Source: an uncultured Collinsella sp.
GTDB taxonomy: Bacteria > Actinomycetota > Coriobacteriia > Coriobacteriales > Coriobacteriaceae
DNA: 9,164 nt
Reading direction: 5' to 3'
Assembly: GCA_900554255.1 (NCBI GenBank)
Contig: USGN01000041.1
Span: 1 to 9,164 of the forward strand
Shown: positions 1-6,339 of the stretch, in pieces
Layout: each line of letters starts with the position of its first letter
How positions within the stretch are numbered: the first letter of the stretch is position 1
Notes under the pieces: generated by a model
The model's input: only the letters and a program-made list of their open reading frames with translations
The model's database searches: none
Told to the model about the DNA's origin: nothing
Program-made: the position numbers and the translations under genes

Positions 1-373
1 AATTGCCGACCCACACGACGACCCAGGCCTTGAGCATCTGGACCAGGGTGATCTTTTTGCTCTTGAGCGCGCAGACCATGAGCGAGTTGCCGGTGAACAG
101 CTCGGCACCGCACACCAGCACGAGCACCAGGCCCAGGCAAAAGCACAGGCCGCCCACGACGCGCTGGGCGCCCCAGCCCAGCGTGCTGTCGCTCAAAAAC
201 ACCGTAAAGAACAGGCCGCCGAAGGCGATAAACGCACCGGCGAACATTGCCAACAGAAAGGCCTTAGCGACCGGCAGGTTAGCCTTGGTCACGCCGGCGG
301 TCTCGGTCTTGGCCTCGATCGCGGCGGGCGCCAGGCAATCGGGAGCGGGATACTCCACCTTGGAATCTGCCAT
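1..373 (-). CDS. focA: Formate/nitrite transporter family channel (FocA-like), 3' partial
   Basis: Inner-membrane pentameric channel of the FNT family, most likely moving formate to or from the hydrogenase complex. ATG at 373 starts a frame that runs off the left edge after 124 residues (family length about 280). The cytoplasmic N-terminus (about 1-35: MADSKVEYPAPDCLAPAAIE, then AKTETAGVTKANLP) matches the FocA arrangement ahead of the first helix. Helix 1 spans about 37-60. The second hydrophobic region (about 72-89) runs into VCGAELFTGNSL (87-98), the FNT signature at the omega loop, with Thr94 at the position of the conserved FocA loop threonine. KKITLVQMLKAWVVVWVGN then matches ITWGQLAKNWLNVYFGN of FocA. 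E. coli hyf also ends in a formate channel gene (focB). Formate rather than nitrite as substrate is inferred from this context; focA versus focB naming is arbitrary. Confidence 0.9.
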   Translation of the reverse strand, partial: MADSKVEYPAPDCLAPAAIEAKTETAGVTKANLPVAKAFLLAMFAGAFIAFGGLFFTVFLSDSTLGWGAQRVVGGLCFCLGLVLVLVCGAELFTGNSLMVCALKSKKITLVQMLKAWVVVWVGN

Positions 374-412
374 GTCAATCACTTCTTTCCTAATCAGCAG
401 GGGCGGGCGCTC
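374..412 (-). other. Short spacer before the formate channel gene
   Basis: At 39 bases this is the largest gap in the window. It carries AGGAAAG (391-385) and GAAG closer in as a moderate ribosome binding site for the channel gene. No convincing promoter or terminator hairpin is visible, so the channel gene is most simply read as part of the same transcript. Confidence 0.6.
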
Positions 413-916
413 CTACAGCTCCTGCCCCAAGCGGACAAAGTGGGAAAAGTCGTTGGCGGCCACGGCGTCGTACACGGCGTCGACGGCCTCAAAGACCTCC
501 GGGGACATGGGGTTGTAAAACTCCGTGTCGCCCGGCTGAATCCCAACGAAGACGATATCATCACACGATTGTTCGATTTCCTCGATCAAAATCGACAAAG
601 GAAGCGAATGCGTGGTGAACATCGACTTGCGGGCCACATCACGTTTATCGAGCAAGCGGATGGCGCCGACGGGCAGCGCCATGTCGGCGGCATCGACCAA
701 AACCAAACGCGGCGGACGCTCGCGCTTGACCTCGATGATGTCGTCCTCGGGCGTTTGCCCACCGTCTATGGTGTACCAACCGGCGATGGGCGTGTCCTCC
801 ATCTTTTTGGAGAGCACGGGGCCGGCGGCATCGTCGGCGCGCAGCACGCTTCCCGCCGTGAGCACAATGCCCGCAAACGGGGCGCCGTTCACACGGCCAT
901 CCACAACGCGACCCAT
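413..916 (-). CDS. hycI: Hydrogenase maturation endopeptidase, HycI family
   Basis: Nickel-dependent protease that removes the C-terminal tail of the hydrogenase large subunit after nickel insertion; the expected substrate is HyfG in this operon. It has 167 residues (E. coli HycI 156). Nickel-contacting residues equivalent to E. coli Asp16, Asp62 and His90 are Asp29 in ADDAAGP, Asp75 in LVLVDAADMA and His103 in MFTTHSLPL. Other family landmarks are IDGGQTPEDDI (50-60) and FVGIQPGDTEFYNPMS. The first motif departs from E. coli (VGNSMMGDDGAG): here it reads TAGSVLRADDAAG, so the usual GN is GS and two glycines are alanines. The N-terminus is about 13 residues longer. ATG at 916 overlaps the preceding stop as TAATG and has GGGGAGG eight bases upstream. 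The stop is TAG at 415-413. E. coli hyf has no protease gene of its own, whereas hyc does. Confidence 0.92.
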   Translation of the reverse strand: MGRVVDGRVNGAPFAGIVLTAGSVLRADDAAGPVLSKKMEDTPIAGWYTIDGGQTPEDDIIEVKRERPPRLVLVDAADMALPVGAIRLLDKRDVARKSMFTTHSLPLSILIEEIEQSCDDIVFVGIQPGDTEFYNPMSPEVFEAVDAVYDAVAANDFSHFVRLGQEL

Positions 917-1497
917 TACTGTAGCCTCCCCGTCAGATACACGCCCGACACATCGCGCACGCGCTCAACCAGATCGCGGAACTTCATCAGAAACGCGACC
1001 TGCTGGGCATGCAGGCCAAAGTCGTCGTCGAACACCGAGATGCCGGCCTTGGCCGAGCCGCGAAAACCGCGCTCGTCGAGCAGCGCATCGCAGGCCTCGA
1101 GCAGCGACGGCACCGCCGCCTTGTCGAGCTGGCACTCGCCAAAGGAGCGGATGGCCTCGAACTTGGTCTTGGCCTCCCCCTCAGACAGCGCGTCGACGAG
1201 CGAATAGAAGACGTTCACCGGCACCGACAGGCGCGGCTCAAAGCAGTCGAGCACGCCGGTGTGGTGGCCCACGGCGAGCGTGTAGTACAGCACGTCGCAG
1301 GCCTCCTGGGGAACGTCTTCCTCGGTCTCCACAAACTTACGCGTGAGCTCGTAAAAGACCACCTGGTCGGGCGCATGGCCCAGGCAGGGGTCGGCGACGC
1401 CCTCGGCAGCCTCGTCGCTTGCGCGCGAGGCGTCGCCAAAGGAGCCGCCGAGCATGCCGGGACCCGCAAAGTAACCAGAGCGGTCAGTGAGCTCCAT
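916..1497 (-). CDS. hyfJ: Formate hydrogenlyase maturation protein, HycH/HyfJ family
   Basis: Protein of the HycH/HyfJ family, which is needed to mature the hydrogenase large subunit and is not part of the final complex; its exact biochemical step is not established. It has 193 residues against about 137 for E. coli HycH/HyfJ. The family core starts near residue 46: VFYELTRKFVE, then VLYYTLAVGHHTGVLDCFE, FGECQLDKAAVPSL and a C-terminal SGVYLTGRL, matching the E. coli landmarks SRKFID, VYYSLAIGHHLGVIDCLE and IYLMVRRL. Most of the extra length is about 45 residues at the N-terminus, Gly-, Ser- and Asp-rich, with no recognisable fold. ATG at 1497 directly follows the hyfI stop (TAGATG) and has GGAGGT upstream, so the extension is probably real. 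The stop TAA (918-916) overlaps the next ATG by one base. Confidence 0.88.
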   Translation of the reverse strand: MELTDRSGYFAGPGMLGGSFGDASRASDEAAEGVADPCLGHAPDQVVFYELTRKFVETEEDVPQEACDVLYYTLAVGHHTGVLDCFEPRLSVPVNVFYSLVDALSEGEAKTKFEAIRSFGECQLDKAAVPSLLEACDALLDERGFRGSAKAGISVFDDDFGLHAQQVAFLMKFRDLVERVRDVSGVYLTGRLQ

Positions 1498-2280
1498 CTA
1501 GCGACCTCCGGCCAGCACCAGATCCTGCAGCGCCGAGTAGACCTCAACGCGGCGCGGATCGTCCTGCTTGTCGATGAGCAGCGCCATGGCACCTCGGATA
1601 TCACCCTTGGGCGCGCCCTCGAGCGTATCCATAAACTCGTTGGCCAGGTCGCGGCCGTAACGGTAGCCGCTCATGGCGCGAGCCTCGCGCTCGATGGCAA
1701 CGCGCAGCTTGTACGGCACGCCGGGGTGCAGGATATCGGCCTGCTCGCCGGCGGCCTCCACCGTGGTCTCGGCATGGAGCTTTTGGTCCAGCAGACCGAG
1801 CGCCATGGCAAAGCCGTAGACGGTCTGCGCGGGGCTGGGCGGGCAGCCGGGGATGTAGACATCGACCGGCAAAATCTTATCCGTGCCGCCCCAGACGCAG
1901 TAGTTGTCGTAGAAGATGCCACCGGTGCAGCCGCACGCGCCATAGGACACCACGATCTTGGGATCGGGTGCGGCCTCAAAGGCGCGCAGGGCCGGCATGC
2001 GCATGGCGCGCGTCACGGCTCCGGTGTACAGCAGCACATCGGCGTGACGGGGCGAGGGCACGACCTTGATGCCAAAGCGCTCGACGTCGAAGACGGGCGT
2101 GATGGAACCGAAGATCTCGATCTCGCAGCCGTTGCAGCCGCCGCAGTCAACGCGGTAGACGTACACCGAGCGCTTGATCTTCTTAAGAAGGGTCGCCTTG
2201 GCCTTCTCGATGCTCTCGTCGAGCTCGATCTTGGTCGGGCGGTACTGAAGCCGCTCGGGCAAAAGCGTGGGTTCGGCCAT
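1498..2280 (-). CDS. hyfI: [NiFe] hydrogenase small subunit HyfI/HycG (NuoB-like)
   Basis: Iron-sulfur small subunit that passes electrons to the NiFe site of HyfG, 260 residues (E. coli HyfI about 252). Cluster ligands visible: Cys46, Cys49 and Cys52 in DCGGCNGCEIEIFGS, Cys116 and Cys118 in SYGACGCTGG, and Cys146 in IPGCPPSP. This is the single-cluster arrangement of group 4 small subunits, with no twin-arginine signal peptide, as expected for a cytoplasm-facing enzyme. The C-terminal part (from about residue 170) is hydrophilic, with GYRYGRDLANEFMD as its most distinctive stretch. The start is ATG at 2280, preceded by AAGGAGGAG (2294-2286), which overlaps the end of the hyfH frame. The stop is TAG at 1500-1498, immediately adjacent to the next ATG. 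Confidence 0.95.
   Translation of the reverse strand: MAEPTLLPERLQYRPTKIELDESIEKAKATLLKKIKRSVYVYRVDCGGCNGCEIEIFGSITPVFDVERFGIKVVPSPRHADVLLYTGAVTRAMRMPALRAFEAAPDPKIVVSYGACGCTGGIFYDNYCVWGGTDKILPVDVYIPGCPPSPAQTVYGFAMALGLLDQKLHAETTVEAAGEQADILHPGVPYKLRVAIEREARAMSGYRYGRDLANEFMDTLEGAPKGDIRGAMALLIDKQDDPRRVEVYSALQDLVLAGGR
1504..1509 (-). promoter_or_regulatory. Ribosome binding site deciding the start of the hycH-like gene
   Basis: GGAGGT on the minus strand, six bases before the ATG at 1497 and inside the last codons of hyfI. It supports the far-upstream start of the next gene, which otherwise looks long for its family. Confidence 0.65.
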
Positions 2281-2282
2281 GG

Positions 2283-2645
2283 TTACTCCTCCTTCGTTTC
2301 AAAATCCATGATGATGCCCTCGACCGGCGCCGGACCGGCGGGAATCTCGGGCGCATCGGGGTTGAGCTCGCGGTCGATATACTCCGGGTTCACACCGTGG
2401 CCGCCCAGATACTCCATGCCGGGGCCCTGAGGCTCACCGGACGCAAGCGTCTCGTTGGCAGCCATGCCGTGCGCGTTGCCGGTCTTTACGGCCGAGGCGG
2501 CGCGCAGGGCGTCGAGCTCGCGCTTGCACTCCTGGCACATACCGACGGTGCGGGCGGCCTGCTCGGCCTCCATGCCGCCGGCCTTTTGCAGCAGGCGCTT
2601 GGCGTAGTCGATCTCCTTGTGCGGGGCAAACGGCTTGCCGCAGCG
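2283..2645 (-). pseudogene. hyfH: Detached C-terminal part of HyfH/HycF
   Basis: This stretch continues the hyfH frame past the amber codon for 120 codons to TAA (2285-2283). It begins RCGKPFAPHKEIDY and, from residue 143 of the restored protein, contains MCQECKREL. Cys120, Cys155 and Cys158, together with Cys117 before the stop, form the CxxC...CxxC zinc-ribbon-like pattern of E. coli HycF. After it comes a tail of about 75 residues rich in Ala, Gly, Pro and Glu, with no E. coli counterpart and probably disordered. An internal ATG at 2573 could start a separate 96-residue product (2573-2283), and AAAAGG lies about eight bases before it, but that protein would lack the first cysteine pair. 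The tail still carries the strong hyfI ribosome binding site. If the TAG is an error or is read through, this is simply the end of hyfH. Confidence 0.8.
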
Positions 2646-2648
2646 CTA
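2646..2648 (-). other. In-frame amber codon inside the conserved hyfH C-terminal CxxC
   Basis: The minus strand reads TGC TAG CGC TGC, that is Cys117-stop-Arg119-Cys120. Without the stop the hyfH frame runs on to TAA at 2285-2283, giving 238 residues. The neighbouring genes hyfC, hyfD, hyfE, hyfI and hycI all end in TAG, so TAG is a normal stop in this genome. A single C-to-T change from CAG (Gln) is the simplest explanation. A sequencing or assembly error, a strain-level nonsense mutation and readthrough are all compatible with the sequence. Confidence 0.85.
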
Positions 2649-2999
2649 GCAGTGCTCGAGCGTGTAGACGCTCTTGCTGGTGAGGTCGTCCTTGCTCATG
2701 ACGGCCAGCTCAAACTCCTCGGTGAGCTTGATGGCCTCCATGGGGCAGGCTTCCTCGCAGCGGCCGCAAAAGATGCAGCGACCGTAGTCAATCGACCAGG
2801 TGATGGTATCGGCCGCAAGGTCGGTGTCCATGCGAATGGCATCGGCCGGGCACGCCACGCCGCAGGCACCGCAGGCGATGCAGAGCTCGGCATTGTGCTC
2901 GGGCTTGCCGCGCATGTCCTTGTTGGTGGGGAACGGCGCAAACGGGTACTTGACCGTCGCATCGCCGGCCTTGGCGTTAACCTTCCAAAGCTTCAGCAT
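2646..2999 (-). CDS. hyfH: Ferredoxin-like electron-transfer subunit HyfH/HycF, interrupted by in-frame TAG
   Basis: Polyferredoxin subunit that carries electrons to HyfI and corresponds to NuoI. As sequenced it encodes 117 residues beginning MLKLWKVNAK; E. coli HycF/HyfH have about 180. Two complete 4Fe-4S motifs are present: Cys40, 43, 46 and 50 (CIACGACGVACP) and Cys75, 78, 81 and 85 (CIFCGRCEEACP). The frame then ends at TAG (2648-2646) directly after Cys117. The next codons in the same frame read RCGKPFAPHKEIDYAKRLL, which aligns with the E. coli HycF segment CRVCNRPFAVQKEIDY, so the gene is interrupted and does not end there naturally. ATG at 2999 is chosen over an upstream in-frame ATG at 3122: the latter lies inside hyfG and would add 41 unrelated residues, while GAGGAGG sits nine bases before 2999. 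The truncated product keeps both clusters but loses the four-cysteine C-terminal motif. Confidence 0.9.
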   Translation of the reverse strand: MLKLWKVNAKAGDATVKYPFAPFPTNKDMRGKPEHNAELCIACGACGVACPADAIRMDTDLAADTITWSIDYGRCIFCGRCEEACPMEAIKLTEEFELAVMSKDDLTSKSVYTLEHC

Positions 3000-3000
3000 A

Positions 3001-4773
3001 TTAGAGCGCCTCCTCATCGAGCGGGGCGGCCATGGTGCCCTCGCCCGCAAGCGGCGACTTGTCGCGCCAGACGTTCTCGAACTGCTCCTTGTCGAGCACG
3101 TGGTCGCGCTTGGCGGCGACATCGGTCACCGTCACGCGGTCGGTGCAGGAGTAGCACGGGTCGAGCGAGCCGACGATCAACGCAGCGTCGCCCACGGTGT
3201 TGCCGCGGAACATGTAGCGCAGGACCGGCCAGTTGCTGTACGTGGCGGCCTTGGCGCGCCAGCGGTAGCACTTCTGGTTGTTGCCGAGCATGGCCCAGTG
3301 CACGTCCTCGCCGCGCGGCGCCTCGGTGGCGCCGATGGCGTACTTATGCGGGGTGTACTCCCAATCCGTGGTGAGGATGGGGCCCGACGGGCAGTTCTCG
3401 AGCATGGTCTCGATCATGTCGATCGAATCGTAGACCTCCTGGATGCGAACGGCGGTACGGCCGAAGGCATCGCAGGTGTCGGCCGTGGCGGCGTGCATCT
3501 TTTGGACGTCCGGATCGGCGTAGCCGTCGAAGGGATGGTCAAAGCGCACGTCGCGGGCATAGCCAGAGCCACGCATGAGCGGGCCGACCGGCGAAAAGTC
3601 GCGAGCGATCTTACGGTCGAGAATGCCGATGCCGCTCGTGCGCTCAATAAAGTTGGGCGTGGAGAGCAAAACGTCGACGAGCTCCTGGACCTCGGAGCGC
3701 AGCTGATGGATGGTCGTGAGCGTGGAGAGCTTCTGCTCGGCCAGGATGTCGCGACGCACGCCGCCGATCACGTTGAGGCCGTAGGTCTTGCGGTGACCGG
3801 AGAGCTTCTCGGCCAGGTCCATAGACTTCTCGCGGACGCGGAAGAACTGCTGGAAGCCGGAGTCGAAGCCCGTGTAGTGCGACGCCAGGCCAATGTTGAG
3901 CAGATGCGAGTGCAGACGCTCGACCTCGAGCATGATGGCGCGGATGTACTGGGCGCGCGGCGGGACATGGATGCCCTGGGCGCGCTCGACGGCCTCGGCA
4001 TAGGCCACCGAGTGGGCGCAGCCGCAGATGCCGCAGATGCGGTCGGCGAGGAACGTCACGGCATCATAGTTCAGGCGCGTCTCGGCGACCTTCTCCATGC
4101 CGCGGTGCACGTAGAACAGACGGTAGTCGGCGTCGACGATCGTCTCGCCCTCAACGAACAGGCGGAAGTGGCCGGGCTCGTCGGAGGTAATGTGCAACGG
4201 GCCCATGGGGACGAGTGTGGTCTCCTTGCCCTTGGTATCGGCCAAGAACTCGTAGTTTTCCATGTCGCTCGCGGGAGCGGGGCGGAAACGGTAATCCATC
4301 GAATCCTTGCGCAACGGGTACAGCCCGCTGGGCCAATCGTCGGGAAGCACCAGGCGACGGCGGTCGGGCAGACCCTCGGGGATCAGGCCGAACATGTCGC
4401 GAAGCTCGCGCTCGCCCCACACACAGGCGGGGACGAACGGTGTCACGGACGGGAACGTCATCTTGGCGGGATCGACCTCGGTGCGCACGGTCACCCAGCC
4501 GGGGTCCTCCCCCTCCATGGAGATGACGTAGTACACGGCGTAACGGCCGCACAGACTGCGCTCGTCGTTGCCGATGATCACAGGAATCCAGCCGTAGCGC
4601 TCGTAATACAGGTAGTGGACGGCCTCGGGCAGACGGTCCAGCTTGACGGTGATCGTCAGCTGGTCCTCGCACTGCCACTCGACCTTCTCGATGCAGCCCG
4701 GAACGGCGCGGCGCAGGGCCTCGACATGGCTCTCGCAGCGACGGGCATACACCTTGTTCTCAGTTTCAATCAT
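3001..4773 (-). CDS. hyfG: [NiFe] hydrogenase catalytic large subunit HyfG/HycE (NuoC-NuoD fusion)
   Basis: Cytoplasm-facing catalytic subunit that reduces protons to H2 at a NiFe(CN)2CO centre, 590 residues (E. coli HyfG/HycE about 570). Residues 1 to about 165 form a NuoC-like domain with the motif ERELRDMFG (121-129) followed by PDRRRLVLPDDW and PLRKD. Residues from about 185 on form the NuoD-like large-subunit domain. Both nickel-binding motifs are intact: RICGICGCAH at 245-254 (Cys247, Cys250) and DPCYSCTDR at 538-546 (Cys540, Cys543). As in HycE, processing is expected after Arg546, the site where HycI removes the tail once nickel is inserted. The tail here is 44 residues (E. coli HycE has 32). 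ATG at 4773 is supported by GAGGTGGAG just upstream. The stop is TAA at 3003-3001, one base before the hyfH ATG. All active-site cysteines are retained, so the enzyme should be functional. Confidence 0.96.
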   Translation of the reverse strand: MIETENKVYARRCESHVEALRRAVPGCIEKVEWQCEDQLTITVKLDRLPEAVHYLYYERYGWIPVIIGNDERSLCGRYAVYYVISMEGEDPGWVTVRTEVDPAKMTFPSVTPFVPACVWGERELRDMFGLIPEGLPDRRRLVLPDDWPSGLYPLRKDSMDYRFRPAPASDMENYEFLADTKGKETTLVPMGPLHITSDEPGHFRLFVEGETIVDADYRLFYVHRGMEKVAETRLNYDAVTFLADRICGICGCAHSVAYAEAVERAQGIHVPPRAQYIRAIMLEVERLHSHLLNIGLASHYTGFDSGFQQFFRVREKSMDLAEKLSGHRKTYGLNVIGGVRRDILAEQKLSTLTTIHQLRSEVQELVDVLLSTPNFIERTSGIGILDRKIARDFSPVGPLMRGSGYARDVRFDHPFDGYADPDVQKMHAATADTCDAFGRTAVRIQEVYDSIDMIETMLENCPSGPILTTDWEYTPHKYAIGATEAPRGEDVHWAMLGNNQKCYRWRAKAATYSNWPVLRYMFRGNTVGDAALIVGSLDPCYSCTDRVTVTDVAAKRDHVLDKEQFENVWRDKSPLAGEGTMAAPLDEEAL

Positions 4774-4776
4774 TCG

Positions 4777-6336
4777 TTACTCCACCTCGCTCTGAGCGGT
4801 CTCGGTACCGAACACAGCGCGGTACATCGGCGTCGCGTGAAGCTCCTCGGTGCTCTGCTCGAGCACGATGCCGGTCGCGGTCTCCACACCGTGCACGAGA
4901 GGCAGCGGGGTGGCGATGCCAAACCACAAGATCATGACGGCCAGGATGATTTCGGGGATAAGCATGAGCGCCGGGGCCTCATGCTTGCCCATGCCCTGGG
5001 GCGCATGGCCGAACACCGACTTGAGTGCGATGCGGGTGAGCGCGGAGATGGCCACGGTAAGACCGAGGGCGACCACGACGACCAGCCACATGGGACCGGC
5101 GGTGACACCGGCGACAAAAGTCAGGAACTCGGAGATAAACATGCCAAAGGGCGGGAAGGCGCCAAGACCGAGCAGCGCCAGGACGGCGAGCGCGGCGGTT
5201 GCGGGGGCAACCTCGACGACACCCTGAATCTTAGCCAGGCTACGCGTGCCAAAGGCGTGCTGGATGTTGCCGGACACGCAGAAGGCAAGCGTCTTGGTAA
5301 AACCGTGGAACACGCAGTGCAGCAGGGCCGCGGCGATACCCAGCGGGCCACCGATGCCCAGGCACAGGGCGATAACGCCCACGTTCTCCACAGACGAGTA
5401 CGCAAAGCGGCGCTTGAGGTCGTCCTGGCGAAACATCGAAAGCGCCGCCACCAAAATGGACAGCGTGCCGACGATCAGCAGCAAAAGTTGCGGATACTCG
5501 GCGCCCACGGCCTGGATAGTAAAGCCGTAGAAGCGCATGATCACAAGCATGGCGCACTTAAGCAGCACGCCCGAGAGCAGGGCCGAGACAGGGCTCGGAG
5601 CCTGGGAGTGGGCATCGGGCAGCCAAGTGTGCATGGGGAACAGGCCGGCCTTGGTGCCAAAGCCGATCACGATAAACGCAAAGGCAAGGCGCATGAGCGT
5701 CGGGTCGAACTGGTCGGCATACGGCAGTACGCACGACAGGAATGCGGCCTCGTGGGCGTTGGGAATCACGTCGGCGGCGTTGGCGTAGATCAGCAGCGTA
5801 CCGAACAAGCCAAAGGCCACACCGGCGGTGCAGACCATCGCATACTTCCAAGAAGCCTCGAGGGCCGTCTTGTTCTTGTAGATACCCACGAGGAACACAG
5901 TGGAAAGCGTGGTTGCCTCCACGGCGGCCCACGTGAGGATCATGTTGTTGGACAGGCACGCGAGCAGCATGGTGAACACAAACAGGCTAAACAGCGCAAA
6001 ATACTGCTTGGCGCGCTCGGCGGGCATGGAGCCCTCCTCGATATCGGCCTTTACATAGGGCAGCGAAAACAGCCCCGTAAGAAAACCGATAAAGCCGATG
6101 AGCAGCACAAAGATGGCGCCCAGCGAATCGAGGTGGAACCACAGGCCAAGAGCGCTCGCGGTTTCGCCGCTCGTAAGGACGTCACCGGCCGTCATAATCG
6201 ACAGCACCAGGACGGCTGCGACGGAGACCAGGTTGAAACCGGCAAACACGTTATAGGACGTGTTCTTGGGCAAAAACGCCATGACCAGCGAGAACACCAA
6301 AGGAGTCGCGAGCAGGGCGAGAATCAACGTTTCCAT
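4777..6336 (-). CDS. hyfF: Hydrogenase-4 antiporter-like membrane subunit HyfF
   Basis: Polytopic membrane protein of 519 residues (E. coli HyfF is about 526), and the second NuoL/M/N-like subunit of the operon. Ion-path residues visible: Glu140 in LTWAAVEATTLS, Lys229 in GFGTKAGLFPMHTWLPDAH, Lys260 after SPVSALLSGVLLK, and His340, His344 and Lys348 in LLHCVFHGFTKTLAF. About 13-14 hydrophobic segments are present, ending in a hydrophilic C-terminal tail of about 35 residues (VETATGIVLEQ onwards). The start is ATG at 6336 with GAGGGGG six bases upstream, running into the hyfE stop codon. The stop is TAA at 4779-4777, and hyfG starts three bases later. Having both HyfD and HyfF intact suggests a larger, possibly ion-pumping complex; actual pumping by Hyf complexes is debated and cannot be read from the sequence. 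Confidence 0.93.
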   Translation of the reverse strand: METLILALLATPLVFSLVMAFLPKNTSYNVFAGFNLVSVAAVLVLSIMTAGDVLTSGETASALGLWFHLDSLGAIFVLLIGFIGFLTGLFSLPYVKADIEEGSMPAERAKQYFALFSLFVFTMLLACLSNNMILTWAAVEATTLSTVFLVGIYKNKTALEASWKYAMVCTAGVAFGLFGTLLIYANAADVIPNAHEAAFLSCVLPYADQFDPTLMRLAFAFIVIGFGTKAGLFPMHTWLPDAHSQAPSPVSALLSGVLLKCAMLVIMRFYGFTIQAVGAEYPQLLLLIVGTLSILVAALSMFRQDDLKRRFAYSSVENVGVIALCLGIGGPLGIAAALLHCVFHGFTKTLAFCVSGNIQHAFGTRSLAKIQGVVEVAPATAALAVLALLGLGAFPPFGMFISEFLTFVAGVTAGPMWLVVVVALGLTVAISALTRIALKSVFGHAPQGMGKHEAPALMLIPEIILAVMILWFGIATPLPLVHGVETATGIVLEQSTEELHATPMYRAVFGTETAQSEVE

Positions 6337-6339
6337 GGA

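Noticed and set aside
374..430. GC-rich run between hycI and the channel gene as a terminator
   Set aside because: The complementary pieces are only about four bases long and no T-tract follows on the minus strand.
3..518. Plus-strand open frame of 171 codons at the left edge
   Set aside because: Lies opposite the FocA-like gene, whose minus-strand translation has the FNT signature; the plus-strand product is low-complexity.
1009..2430. Plus-strand open frame of 473 codons antisense to hyfI and the hycH-like gene
   Set aside because: Same codon-bias effect; no domain and no ribosome binding site, while the opposite strand has full conserved genes.
2646..2648. Pyrrolysine or other programmed amber insertion in HyfH
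   Set aside because: TAG ends several neighbouring genes, HycF/HyfH is not a known Pyl protein, and the position is not catalytic. Kept only as a point to check.
2646..3122. Longer hyfH start at 3122
   Set aside because: The first 41 residues would be read out of frame inside hyfG and look like a shadow; the family start MLKLWK at 2999 has its own strong ribosome binding site.
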